A stretch of 64,000 nucleotides of DNA from Thiothrix winogradskyi (GTDB lineage: Bacteria > Pseudomonadota > Gammaproteobacteria > Thiotrichales > Thiotrichaceae): assembly GCF_021650935.1 (NCBI RefSeq), contig NZ_CP091244.1, positions 1,116,001-1,180,000 of the forward strand, in the 5' to 3' direction. Below, one piece after another: positions 24,466 through 33,520 of this stretch. Position 1 is the stretch's first letter; every line of letters begins with the position of its first letter. The translations under genes were made by a program, and so were the position numbers. Below the pieces are notes generated by a model that searched no databases, was not told the origin of the DNA, and was given only the letters and a program-made list of their open reading frames with translations.

Positions 24466-25365
24466 TTATTTGTCAGCAATTTCACGCAATTTCTTGGACT
24501 GGATAATGTTGCCATTTAGTGCAGCATCCAGTGCGGAACGCCCGAATGCCACGTCCATCAACTGGCTGTAGTACATGACCGGCATTTCAAAGTTGGTCTT
24601 GTAACGCGCGTTGATTTCATCCTGATAGATTTCGACATTGGCTTGGCACAGTGGGCATGGGGTAACAATCATATTCGCGCCGCTGTCGTAAGCGGATTCG
24701 ATGATGTCTTTGACCAATGCCTGACCTTTTTCGGGTTCAGAGAACATTAGCGCACCGCTACAGCAAGCGACTTTTTTGTCGTACTTGGTGAGGGCTTCTG
24801 CACCGAGGGTTTCGACCATCTTGTCCAGATACATTGGGTTCTCGAACGATTCACCGGCAATCCCGAACGGGCGGTTGGTTTGGCAACCGACGTAACCGGC
24901 GATTTTCAGACCTTCCAGTGGCTTTTTAACCTTAGAACCCAGCACGTCGTAGCCGATGTCTTCGATCAGGACTTCCACCATGTGGCGGACTTTTTTGTTG
25001 CCCTTGTATTCCAGCTTCACCGATTGCAGGGCAATATTGGTTTCGGCTTTCAGGGTCGGGTTGTGGTTCAAGCGTTCCTGCACTTCGCGGGTGTTGAGCC
25101 AGCAAGCAGCGCAGGTGGCTACCACGTCCTGATCGGGGTGATGCTTTTCGGACAAGGCCAAGTTACGCGCGGAAAGCGTCATGCGTGGCAATTCGCCACC
25201 GCCAGCATAACCGATGGATGCGCCGCAGCAGTTCCAATCCGGGATTGGATTCAGCTTGATGTCCAGCTCTTCGCACAGGGTTTCCACCGACTTTTCCAAG
25301 TTGGAAGACGATGCTCCCTTCTGGGAAGAACAGCCGGGGTAGTAAGAATATTCATGCTTTGCCAT
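24466..25365 (-). CDS. hdrB: HdrB-like subunit of the Qmo/Hdr complex
   Basis: HdrB-type proteins carry two CCG domains that bind unusual iron-sulfur clusters and handle thiol or electron chemistry. The 299-residue protein has both: C12, C46-C47, C85, C88 and C161, C201-C202, C237, C240. The start at 25365 (MAKHEYSYYPGC) follows a GAGG site; a longer frame from 25410 overlaps hdrC and lacks similarity. It is the last gene of qmoA-qmoB-hdrC-hdrB. No membrane segment is present. In Gram-positive sulfate reducers HdrBC replaces QmoC; the same exchange is inferred here. Confidence 0.93.
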   Translation of the reverse strand: MAKHEYSYYPGCSSQKGASSSNLEKSVETLCEELDIKLNPIPDWNCCGASIGYAGGGELPRMTLSARNLALSEKHHPDQDVVATCAACWLNTREVQERLNHNPTLKAETNIALQSVKLEYKGNKKVRHMVEVLIEDIGYDVLGSKVKKPLEGLKIAGYVGCQTNRPFGIAGESFENPMYLDKMVETLGAEALTKYDKKVACCSGALMFSEPEKGQALVKDIIESAYDSGANMIVTPCPLCQANVEIYQDEINARYKTNFEMPVMYYSQLMDVAFGRSALDAALNGNIIQSKKLREIADK

Positions 25366-25381
25366 TGTTACCTCATCCTCC

Positions 25382-26017
25382 TCATTTCGCGTCAGTGTTG
25401 GTGCCGACACGTGCTGCTTCCAGCTCTTCGGCTTTTTTCAGCATGGCGTGGAAGCCAGAAAGATCCTTAACGCCATGACCACCGAGCATTTCCATCGGTG
25501 ACATACGCTTGGCTTTCATCATATTTAACCCTAGCTTTTGCTTGCCCAGTGACACTTTCACGCCTTCGGCGAAACCGTCTTTGAAGTACAAGCCCAGACC
25601 CAGTTTCAGCTCGTTGACACGACCTTTCTTGATCAGGTTATCCCAGAACATTTGCCCGAACTTTTCCGTCGGCTGATTCTTGGGTTTCATGCCCATGCGC
25701 TTACCGTAGTGCGCCAAGCCGTGCATGATGTGGGTAATCGGCAAACCACGCGGGCAACGCGCCACGCAGTTGTAGCACGATGTACACATCCACATGGAGG
25801 TGGATGACAGCACTTCGTCACGCTTGTTAGCGCGGATCATCATGAATAGCTCTTGCGGCGGATGATCCCAATGCGGCCCCAGCGGGCACGAACCGGAACA
25901 GACGCCACATTGCATACACATTTTGACCCAGTTGCCTTCCTCGACGTTATCCGTCACTTCTTTGAGGAAGTTGCCTTTGTATTTTTCAACCATCGCTTGA
26001 TTGACAGCAGTAGTCAT
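25382..26017 (-). CDS. hdrC: HdrC-like iron-sulfur subunit
   Basis: A 211-residue protein with two CxxCxxCxxxC motifs for [4Fe-4S] clusters (CMQCGVCSGSCP at about residues 34-45 and CTSCYNCVARCP near 84-95), the mark of HdrC. The ATG at 26017 sits behind AAGGAGG, only 13 bp after the qmoB stop. It should pass electrons between QmoB and HdrB. The tail is helical and soluble. There are no heme ligands or membrane helices, unlike QmoC, in which an HdrC-like part is fused to a cytochrome b-like membrane part. Confidence 0.93.
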   Translation of the reverse strand: MTTAVNQAMVEKYKGNFLKEVTDNVEEGNWVKMCMQCGVCSGSCPLGPHWDHPPQELFMMIRANKRDEVLSSTSMWMCTSCYNCVARCPRGLPITHIMHGLAHYGKRMGMKPKNQPTEKFGQMFWDNLIKKGRVNELKLGLGLYFKDGFAEGVKVSLGKQKLGLNMMKAKRMSPMEMLGGHGVKDLSGFHAMLKKAEELEAARVGTNTDAK

Positions 26018-26030
26018 TCCAGCATCCTCC

Positions 26031-28247
26031 TTAGAACTTGAACGGGCTGAGGCCGACACGGTTAATCACGTCAACCATCTCATCCAGCAGTTTGGGTGCG
26101 CGGTCGATGTCTGTAATAGCGACTTCGTGCACCGCGACGCGATCGGATTCGAGGTTCATGGTCGACAGGGTGTCGCCAATTTTTGCCATCCTAACATGCG
26201 CCATTTCTGAGCCTTTGACAAAATGGCACTGATAATCTGCGCCTTTTTTGCAGCCCATCATCACCACGCCGTCGTAGCCGCTGCCCAACGCATCCTTGAT
26301 CCAGATGGTGTTGGTAGAGCCGAGGCAACGCACTGGAATCACGCGGATAAACGCGCTGGATTCGTTACGTTTCATCGCTGCCATGTCGAGTGCAGGGTAG
26401 GCATCATTTTCACATGCCAGTACCAGAATACGCGGCTTTTCCTGGAACTCATCCGGCACATCGACGGCTTTCAATTGCGCCCCGACGGTTTCAATGGAGT
26501 AGTTCTTGAAGGAAATAACCTGTACCGGGCAAGCACCCATGCACGTCCCGCAACGGCGGCAACGTGCTTCGTTGTATTTCGGGTAGCCTTTTTCGTCTTC
26601 GTCAATCGCACCGAACGGGCATTCCACGGTACAGCGTTTGCACTGGGTGCAGCCTTCTTTACGGAAGGATGGGAAGCTCAAGTCGCCGGAACGGGGGTGT
26701 GCAGCGCGACCAATCGCGGAGTTTTCAATCGCCTGAATCGCTTTCATTACCGCGCCCATCGCGTCGGTTTGCGCTTGCGCGGCATCCATCGGACGGCGTA
26801 CCGGGCCTGCGCTGTAGATACCCGTGCGGCGGGTTTCATACGGGAAGCAGATGAAATGCGAATCGGTGAAACCATTCACCAATTGCGGCATATCCGGGCC
26901 TTGGCGGTAGTTCAGGTTAAGGATGGATTGGACGGAGACTTTCACTTCGCCGCTTTCGTCCTTGTCCTTCATGGTGTCGATGTCAGTACCGGAGTTGGGT
27001 AACATGCCCGTCGCCAATACCACCAGATCAGCACCCATCTGCGCGTCTTCGTCAAGGATCAAGTCTTTGAAATTGACTTGCAAATCATTGCCTTTAACGT
27101 CAACTGTGGAGACTTTGCCTTTGCGGAAAGTCACAAACTTGTCTTGCGCACTGCGGTAGAAGTTTTCGCCGCCAGCACCCGGTGTACGGATGTCGTCAAA
27201 CAACACGGTGGTTTCAATGTCAGGGTTAGTGTCTTTGAAATACATCGCTTGCTTGATGCTGGTAGCGCAGCAATGACCGGAACAGTAGGACAAATGCCCT
27301 TCCTTGGTACTGCGTTGACCTGCGCATTGCACGAATACCACGTTTTCGACCACTTTGCCGTCAGCACGTTTGATCGGGTCATCGCCTGCGGCGCGAGCCA
27401 GTGCTTCCAGTTCCAGTTGGGTCACAACGTTCGGCGATTTGCCGTAGCTGAATTCCGGCAGGTTATTGGCATCGTAAGGGGTGAAACCAGTGGCTTGCAC
27501 AATCGCGCCAAACTCAGCGTGCGTGCCTGCGCCTACGGTAGAGGCAATATCCACCTCAAAACGACCCGGTGCACCGGCGGTTTTCGCGATGCTGGAATTC
27601 AGGTAAACGGTTATTTTGTCATCCGCTTCCACCGCCGCAATCAGCGCAGCAACGCCGGTATCTTGCGGGTTTTGGAACGGGGAGTGTTCTGGCTGGCGTT
27701 GCTTGAGTTGCCCCATCACGCCGCCCAAACGGTCGGACTTTTCGATAATGCTGGCGTAGTAACCGGCTTTGGAGGCTTCGAGTGCCGCCGTCATGCCGGT
27801 AATGCCGCCGCCGACCACCATAATGTGGTTGTTTTTGCCTTGTTCACCACTGGCATCGGCTTGTTGCATCGCTTTGACTTCGGCGCAACCCATGCGGATG
27901 TAGTCGGCTGCCATTTCCTGCGTGGTTTCGTCGTGTTCGCTGCCTTCGGGACGAATCCAGATGACACCTTCACGCAAGTTTACCCGCGCGGTTGGCACTG
28001 CCCCGAAGTTGAAACTTTCGGTTTTGGCACGGCGCGAACACGCCATAATGACCGCTTTGGTTACTTTGTCGTCGCCTTCCGCTGCCATGTCGGCTTTGAT
28101 CATGTCCACGCCGGCCTGACTGCACAGGAAGTCGTGGGTCTTGCAGAAGCCAATCCGACCTTCGCGCACGGCTACTGATTCGAGGGATTTAGTGTCAAGA
28201 CGGTCGCCAATACCGCAACCCGTACACAGATAACCACCAATTTTCAT
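26031..28247 (-). CDS. qmoB: QmoB, HdrA-like flavoprotein with ferredoxin and MvhD domains
   Basis: QmoB is thought to exchange electrons with AprBA. The 738-residue protein begins with a Cys-containing segment (GYLCTGCGIGD) and has the FAD-binding VVGGGITGM at 144-152. The CAGQRSTKEGHLSYCSGHCC region is shared with HdrA. Two ferredoxin motifs follow (CTQCKRCTVECP from 533, CRRCGTCMGACP from 563). The C-terminal MvhD-like domain from about 605 has CLGSTNTIWI and GCKKGADYQCHFVKG. That layout is diagnostic for QmoB. It starts one base after the qmoA stop, so the two are tightly coupled. Confidence 0.95.
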   Translation of the reverse strand: MKIGGYLCTGCGIGDRLDTKSLESVAVREGRIGFCKTHDFLCSQAGVDMIKADMAAEGDDKVTKAVIMACSRRAKTESFNFGAVPTARVNLREGVIWIRPEGSEHDETTQEMAADYIRMGCAEVKAMQQADASGEQGKNNHIMVVGGGITGMTAALEASKAGYYASIIEKSDRLGGVMGQLKQRQPEHSPFQNPQDTGVAALIAAVEADDKITVYLNSSIAKTAGAPGRFEVDIASTVGAGTHAEFGAIVQATGFTPYDANNLPEFSYGKSPNVVTQLELEALARAAGDDPIKRADGKVVENVVFVQCAGQRSTKEGHLSYCSGHCCATSIKQAMYFKDTNPDIETTVLFDDIRTPGAGGENFYRSAQDKFVTFRKGKVSTVDVKGNDLQVNFKDLILDEDAQMGADLVVLATGMLPNSGTDIDTMKDKDESGEVKVSVQSILNLNYRQGPDMPQLVNGFTDSHFICFPYETRRTGIYSAGPVRRPMDAAQAQTDAMGAVMKAIQAIENSAIGRAAHPRSGDLSFPSFRKEGCTQCKRCTVECPFGAIDEDEKGYPKYNEARCRRCGTCMGACPVQVISFKNYSIETVGAQLKAVDVPDEFQEKPRILVLACENDAYPALDMAAMKRNESSAFIRVIPVRCLGSTNTIWIKDALGSGYDGVVMMGCKKGADYQCHFVKGSEMAHVRMAKIGDTLSTMNLESDRVAVHEVAITDIDRAPKLLDEMVDVINRVGLSPFKF

Positions 28248-28248
28248 C

Positions 28249-29529
28249 TTATGCTCCTGCTACCTGATTGACGACTTGCACCGCACGCAAGGCCGCAGCC
28301 GTGGCGTGTTGCACTGCGCGGTTTACGTCCAGCGCGTCGGAGGCAACCCCAGCCGCAAAAATGCCGCCGTTGCTGTCGTCATGTTCGATGAAGCCTTCAT
28401 CGTTGACCAGAATCTTGATCGGGAAACCTTTGAAATCCACACTCGGTTCCATGCCCGTTGCCAATACCACCAGATCGTGCGGGTTGGCGTAACGCTTGTA
28501 ACCTTCGGTATCTACACCATGCAGGACAGGATTGCCGCTGGCTTTATCTTCCTCAATCTTGGCGACTTTGGACTTGATGAAGCTGACGTTCGGGTTGGCT
28601 TGCACGTTTTGGTAGAAGTCGTCAAAACGGTCAATCGCCCGCATGTCGATGTAGTAAATCGTGGATTTACCGTCGTCACCAAACTTTTCCTGCACGTAGT
28701 TGGTTTGCTTGAGGGAAGCCATGCAGCAAATGCGTGAGCAATGCGCCAGATGGTTTTTGTCCCGCGAACCCGCGCACTGGATAAAGGCGATGTTTTTCGC
28801 TTCTTTACCGTCGGAAGGGCGCAGTAATTTGCCGTTGGTAGGGCCGTGTGGATCCATCAAGCGTTCAAATTCGACGTTGGTAATGACGTTAGCAAAACGG
28901 TCGTAACCGTAAGCCTGAATCTTGTTGGCGTCGTAAGGTTTCCAACCTGTCGCAAACACCACCGCACCGGCTTTCAGGTCGAGGGTTTCGACTTGCTGAT
29001 CCAGCTCGATTGCGCCGTATTTGCAGGCAGCTTTGGCAGCGTCGGCTTCGGCAGTGCCAATGATGCGCTGGTCAATCACGTATTGCTGCGGGAATGCCAT
29101 CGCGTTGGGCAGGTAAACGCTCTTGCGCTTGCCGAGGTTGTAGTTGAATTCGTCGTCAAATTCAGTCGTGGCAGCCTTGGCGCAGTCGCCGCACGCGGTG
29201 CAATTGCTGTTGACGTAACGCGGGGTAATGGTCACGGAAACCGTGTAATCACCTTTGTCTCCGCTGATGTTGGAAACTTCCGCTTGGGTAATCACCGTGA
29301 GATTTTTGTTCATCTTAATGCGGCGTTGATTGATTTCTTGACCGCAGGTCGGGTGACACATTTTAGGGAAGTACTTGTAAAGCTGGGAAACACGTCCCCC
29401 TAAATAAGGGCGTTTTTCTAGCAAAATGACCTGCTTACCCGTTTCGGCTGCTTCGAGTGCAGTGGTCATGCCACTGATACCGCCGCCGACGACGATAATG
29501 GTCTGGTTGGTTGCAACGACATCCGTCAT
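28249..29529 (-). CDS. qmoA: QmoA, HdrA-like flavoprotein
   Basis: A 426-residue FAD protein with VVGGGISGMTTALEAAE at 13-29, LLEKRPYLGGRVSQL, a cysteine region (MCHPTCGQE), and one further Cys pattern NCTACGDCAKAA. The CAGSRDKNHLAHCSRICC region and the final GGIFAAGVASDALDVN match HdrA-type flavoproteins. It is the first gene of the minus-strand qmoA-qmoB-hdrC-hdrB operon. In characterised systems QmoA works with QmoB between AprBA and the quinone pool. A GGAGG site precedes the ATG. Confidence 0.95.
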   Translation of the reverse strand: MTDVVATNQTIIVVGGGISGMTTALEAAETGKQVILLEKRPYLGGRVSQLYKYFPKMCHPTCGQEINQRRIKMNKNLTVITQAEVSNISGDKGDYTVSVTITPRYVNSNCTACGDCAKAATTEFDDEFNYNLGKRKSVYLPNAMAFPQQYVIDQRIIGTAEADAAKAACKYGAIELDQQVETLDLKAGAVVFATGWKPYDANKIQAYGYDRFANVITNVEFERLMDPHGPTNGKLLRPSDGKEAKNIAFIQCAGSRDKNHLAHCSRICCMASLKQTNYVQEKFGDDGKSTIYYIDMRAIDRFDDFYQNVQANPNVSFIKSKVAKIEEDKASGNPVLHGVDTEGYKRYANPHDLVVLATGMEPSVDFKGFPIKILVNDEGFIEHDDSNGGIFAAGVASDALDVNRAVQHATAAALRAVQVVNQVAGA

Positions 29530-29746
29530 TGAGGCTCCTCCGTCAAAGACAGGTTATTTCTGAATCGCTTGAAGAAACACCTTCTGTTGCTCAATGTGTG
29601 TGAATTGAGCAGGGTGAATCTATAATGGCAGGCAGAATACTATATCCAACGAGCCACATTCCAGCGTGTACCCACATGGAGATAGATGCTTTTATTGATT
29701 TGCAAATTAATAAAAATAATGACGTTTTGAAAGGATGATCTATATC
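29530..29746. other. upstream region of the qmo operon
   Basis: A spacer without a gene. TGCTCAAT at 29588-29595 is mirrored by ATTGAGCA at 29604-29611, a possible operator or leader hairpin about 60-80 bp before qmoA. The far part is AT-rich and should hold the minus-strand promoter. No convincing -35/-10 pair was fixed by eye. Confidence 0.45.
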
Positions 29747-29779
29747 AGGGATTCGTAATATTCTTGATTACGAATCCCT
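29747..29779. terminator. perfect 13-bp stem-loop after the deacetylase gene
   Basis: AGGGATTCGTAAT at 29747-29759 pairs fully with ATTACGAATCCCT at 29767-29779. It begins five bases past the stop of the deacetylase-family gene on the minus strand. There is no T run on either side, so termination is likely but not certain. Confidence 0.6.
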
Positions 29780-29784
29780 TGGAT

Positions 29785-30714
29785 TTAATGAAATTCAGCC
29801 AATTCCTTGATGTGTGCGGTGACGCTTCGCCCCAGTGGTGACAGTTCGTAGCCACCTTCCAGACAGGAAACCAGTCGACCGTTAGCAAACTCTTTGGCAA
29901 TCTGGCACAGTTCTTTGGTGATCCAGATGTAATCACGTTCGACCAAATTGAAGCCGCCCATATCGTCTTCCAAATGCGAATCAAACCCGGCGGAAATCAT
30001 CACCAGTTCTGGTTTAAATTCGCGCATGGCTGGCAGCCAACTGGCTTCCACCGCTTCGCGCCATGCCGCACCACCGGTTCCGGCAGGCAACGGCAGGTTG
30101 CGAATATTGGGAATATCGGTATCCGCGCCGCTGAATGGGTAGAAGGGATGCTGGAAGGATGAAAAAAACATTACCTTGTCGTTGCCGCTGAAAATTTCTT
30201 CCGTACCGTCACCGTGGTGTACGTCGAAATCAATAATCGCAACCCGTTCAATGCCATACACCTCAATGGCATGGGCAGCACCGACAGCCACGTTATTGAA
30301 AATGCAAAAGCCCGCCGCACGGTTACGCCCAGCATGATGACCCGGCGGGCGAATCGCGCAAAACGTGTGTTTGTGTGAGCCAGCCATTGCCAAATCGACA
30401 GCCATCACGGCTGCGCCCGCCGCGTGCAAAGCAGCATCCAGCGAATGTTTATTCATGCCGGTATCGCCATCCAACATGGCGTGACCTTCGCTGGGGGCGG
30501 TGGCAAACACCCGTTCCAGGTATTCCGCATCATGCACCCGCAGCAAGTGCTCGCGCTCGGCACAATGCGAATCGTAATGGCGCGAAATCCAGTCCACCCC
30601 CGACATAATCATGCGGTTGTTAATGGCATCCAGACGCTCCGCGCATTCGGGATGGTGAGGTGAGCCATTATCGTGCAAATGGCAGTGGGAATGGGTAATT
30701 ACGGCAACGGTCAT
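29785..30714 (-). CDS. histone deacetylase family (acetoin utilisation/HDAC-like) hydrolase
   Basis: A 309-residue zinc hydrolase of the HDAC/AcuC/acetylpolyamine amidohydrolase superfamily. It has IRPPGHHAGRNRAAGFCIFNN with the active-site His pair, IDFDVHHGDGTEEIF with zinc ligands, and SAGFDSHLEDDMGG. The ATG at 30714 (MTVAVITH) fits the family start. Substrates in bacteria include acetyl-lysine, acetylpolyamines and others; the sequence does not decide. It is divergent from a Pat-type acetyltransferase with 94 bp between the starts, which suggests that it removes acyl groups that Pat adds. That pairing is inference. Confidence 0.9.
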   Translation of the reverse strand: MTVAVITHSHCHLHDNGSPHHPECAERLDAINNRMIMSGVDWISRHYDSHCAEREHLLRVHDAEYLERVFATAPSEGHAMLDGDTGMNKHSLDAALHAAGAAVMAVDLAMAGSHKHTFCAIRPPGHHAGRNRAAGFCIFNNVAVGAAHAIEVYGIERVAIIDFDVHHGDGTEEIFSGNDKVMFFSSFQHPFYPFSGADTDIPNIRNLPLPAGTGGAAWREAVEASWLPAMREFKPELVMISAGFDSHLEDDMGGFNLVERDYIWITKELCQIAKEFANGRLVSCLEGGYELSPLGRSVTAHIKELAEFH

Positions 30715-30808
30715 GTTCTTTTCACGCAAATCAGAGTAAGATATGTTGCAATGCAGCAAAAGGCTGGGTTTTGCGCTTTTGCAACTGTTCATCATAGAGG
30801 TTTTGGCT

Positions 30809-33520
30809 ATGAGCCACCATTACTTAAATCAACTATTTGCCCCGCAAAGCGTCGCGGTATTCGGTGCGAGCGAGCGGGAAAAAGCCGTGGGCACCGTGGT
30901 GTTCCAGAACTTATTGTCCGCCGGGTTCAAAGGGGCGCTATACCCGATCAACCCCAAGCATTCTGAGATTCAAGGTCAAACAGCTTATCCGAATTTGGTA
31001 GCGTTAAACAAGCCGGTTGACTTGGCGGTAGTGGCGACCCCTGCTGCGACTGTCCCTGGCATCATTCGCCAATGCGGTGAACACGGGGTGAAAGGCGTGG
31101 TGGTGGTGTCCGCAGGGTTTGCCGAGGCAGGCAATCGCGGGAAGCGTTTGCAAAAAGACATTACCGATATTGTCCGCCAATACGCGATGCACATCATTGG
31201 CCCGAATTGTTTGGGCATTATGCGCCCCTCTGTCGGTTTGAATGCCACCTTTAGCCGTAATCAGGCGCAAGCCGGTAATCTGGCGCTGGTATCGCAATCC
31301 GGCGCGATGTGTACCGCGATTTTGGATTGGGCAGCCACGCAAGGTATTGGTTTTTCGACCGTGATTACCTTGGGGGATACAGCGGATGTGGATTTCGGCG
31401 ACACGCTGGATTATTTGGCGCTTGACCCCAAAACCGATAGCATTTTGCTGTATGTGGAAGGGATTCACGATGCACGTGGGTTCATGAGCGGTTTGCGCAC
31501 GGCTTCGCGCATGAAGCCGGTGATTGTGTTGAAAGCCGGGCGTTACGAGGAAGGTTCGCGTGCAGTAATGTCGCACACGGGCGCAATTGTAGGCGGCGAT
31601 GATGCCTTTGATGCCGCGTTGGAACGTGCCGGTGTAGTTCGTGCTAATACCATTGCGCAACTGTTTTCAGCGGCACAAATCCTTTCTTCCGGCATTCGTG
31701 TGCAGCAAGACCGTTTGCTGATTATTACCAATGGCGGCGGCCCTGGGGTAATGGCGACGGATCGGGCGGTGGAAATGGGTTTGCGCATGGCGGAGCTTTC
31801 CCCCACGACGTTGGCAGAGTTGAACAAGGTATTGCCATTCACTTGGTCGCACGGCAATCCGGTGGATATTCTCGGTGATGCTGACCCAGAACGTTACGCC
31901 GCTGCGCTGAAAATCTGTATGCAGGATGAGAGTATCGACGGCATTCTGGTGATGTTGACTCCACAAGCCATGACCGACCCCGCCGGGGTCGCCACCACTG
32001 TCATCAACAGTTGTGACACCAGCAAAAAAGGCAAACCTTGCAAACCGATTCTCACTTGTTGGATGGGCGAACAACAAGTAGCTACCGGACGCCAGCTATT
32101 GGCGGAAGCCGGTGTGCCGCATTTTCGCACGCCCGAAGCAGCGGTCGAAGCGTTTGCTTACCTCACTCAATACCGCAGCAATCAGAAATTGCTGATGCAA
32201 GTGCCGCCGTCGGTGCAGGAGCAAAAAACCGAGCCGGATGTGGACGGGGCGCGGTTAATCATCGAAAGCGTGTTGGCAGAAGGGCGGCGTTCGCTTTCCA
32301 CCACCGAATCCCGTGCGATTTTGTCGGCGTTTCGTATTCCTGCATTGCCGACCATTTTGGTACGTAGTCCGGCAGAAGCTTTGGTGGCTGCGGAATCCTT
32401 GGGTTATCCGGTGGTGCTGAAAATCAGTTCCCCCGACATTCACCACAAGTCGGATGTGGATGGAGTGCGCCTCAACGTTGCCAGCGCCCACGCGGTACGT
32501 AGCGTTTACCAAGAATTGCTGGAAACCACCCGTCGTAATTTGCCAGAAGCGCGGATTGATGGTGTGACCGTGGAAAGCATGTACCACAGCAATTCCTCAC
32601 GTGAACTGATGATCGGCGTGGTGCGTGACCCAGTATTTGGTCCGGTGATCAGTTTCGGCATGGGCGGCACGTCGGTGGAAATTCACCGTGACCGTGCGGT
32701 GGCGTTGCCGCCGTTGAACGATTACATGATCAAGAAAACCGTGTGCCGTACCCGCGTGGCACGTTTGCTGGGTAAATTCCGCAATATGCCGTCGATCCAT
32801 TTCGATGCCTTGTGGAAAGTGATGCAGCGCGTCTCGGAAATGGTGTGTGAATTACCAGAAATAGTGGAAATGGACATCAATCCGCTGATGGCGGATGCTA
32901 ACGGGGTGATGGCGGTGGATGCGCGTTTCATCATCAACTACCCGCCGACCACGGCGCGGCGTTATGATCACATGGCGATTCACCCTTACCCGAATGATTT
33001 GGTGAAGCGCCTGCAACTGGCGGATGGGACGGATATTGTGATTCGCCCAATTCGCCCCGAAGACGCGGAAATGGAGCAGGAATTCGTGCGTAACCTGTCG
33101 AAAGAATCGCGTTACATGCGTTTCATGCAGTCATTGCGTGAACTCACGCCTGACATGCTGGTGCGTCTTACGCAAATTGATTATGACCGTGAAATGGCGT
33201 TTCTGGCACTGACGCGCCAAGATGGGCAGGATGTGGAAATGGGGGTGGCGCGTTACGCGATTAACCCCGATAAAATGAGCTGTGAATTTGCGCTGGTAAT
33301 TGCCGATGAATGGCAGAACCGGGGCTTGGGTGGTTTGATGATGCAAACCTTGATTGATGCGGCACGGGCGAAAGGCTTGCGCACCATTGAGGGCGAGGTA
33401 TTGCCACATAACCATGGGATGCTGAAATTGATGCAGCGTTTGGGGTTTACCCGTCATCAGGATGGGATGGACGATGGTGTAGTCATGGTGAGTAAACGCT
33501 TAGGAGATACCTGTTGCTAA
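30809..33520 (+). CDS. pat: Pat-type protein lysine acetyltransferase (acyl-CoA synthetase-like plus GNAT)
   Basis: A 904-residue protein matching the YfiQ/Pat layout. It has an N-terminal NDP-forming acyl-CoA synthetase-like part (LFAPQSVAVFGASEREKAVG, NPKHSEIQG, VSQSGAMCTAILDWAATQG), an ATP-grasp-like part (RIPALPTILVRSPAEALVAA, VVLKISSPDIHHKSDVDGV), and a C-terminal GNAT domain (about residues 745-900, VIADEWQNRGLGGLMMQTL). Pat uses acetyl-CoA to acetylate lysines, classically silencing acetyl-CoA synthetase. The ATG at 30809 is chosen after an AGAGG site. Its end overlaps thiD by 7 bp. Confidence 0.93.
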   Translation: MSHHYLNQLFAPQSVAVFGASEREKAVGTVVFQNLLSAGFKGALYPINPKHSEIQGQTAYPNLVALNKPVDLAVVATPAATVPGIIRQCGEHGVKGVVVVSAGFAEAGNRGKRLQKDITDIVRQYAMHIIGPNCLGIMRPSVGLNATFSRNQAQAGNLALVSQSGAMCTAILDWAATQGIGFSTVITLGDTADVDFGDTLDYLALDPKTDSILLYVEGIHDARGFMSGLRTASRMKPVIVLKAGRYEEGSRAVMSHTGAIVGGDDAFDAALERAGVVRANTIAQLFSAAQILSSGIRVQQDRLLIITNGGGPGVMATDRAVEMGLRMAELSPTTLAELNKVLPFTWSHGNPVDILGDADPERYAAALKICMQDESIDGILVMLTPQAMTDPAGVATTVINSCDTSKKGKPCKPILTCWMGEQQVATGRQLLAEAGVPHFRTPEAAVEAFAYLTQYRSNQKLLMQVPPSVQEQKTEPDVDGARLIIESVLAEGRRSLSTTESRAILSAFRIPALPTILVRSPAEALVAAESLGYPVVLKISSPDIHHKSDVDGVRLNVASAHAVRSVYQELLETTRRNLPEARIDGVTVESMYHSNSSRELMIGVVRDPVFGPVISFGMGGTSVEIHRDRAVALPPLNDYMIKKTVCRTRVARLLGKFRNMPSIHFDALWKVMQRVSEMVCELPEIVEMDINPLMADANGVMAVDARFIINYPPTTARRYDHMAIHPYPNDLVKRLQLADGTDIVIRPIRPEDAEMEQEFVRNLSKESRYMRFMQSLRELTPDMLVRLTQIDYDREMAFLALTRQDGQDVEMGVARYAINPDKMSCEFALVIADEWQNRGLGGLMMQTLIDAARAKGLRTIEGEVLPHNHGMLKLMQRLGFTRHQDGMDDGVVMVSKRLGDTCC

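Noticed and set aside
27078..28178. Plus-strand open frame of 366 codons opposite qmoB
   Set aside because: Shadow of qmoB; the composition is that of an antisense reading, with many His, Phe and Val, and no motifs.
24466..29529. The Qmo/Hdr genes as the sHdr sulfur-oxidation pathway
   Set aside because: There is no lipoate-binding protein gene, only one hdrB and one hdrC, and the flavoproteins match QmoA and QmoB, including the MvhD end.
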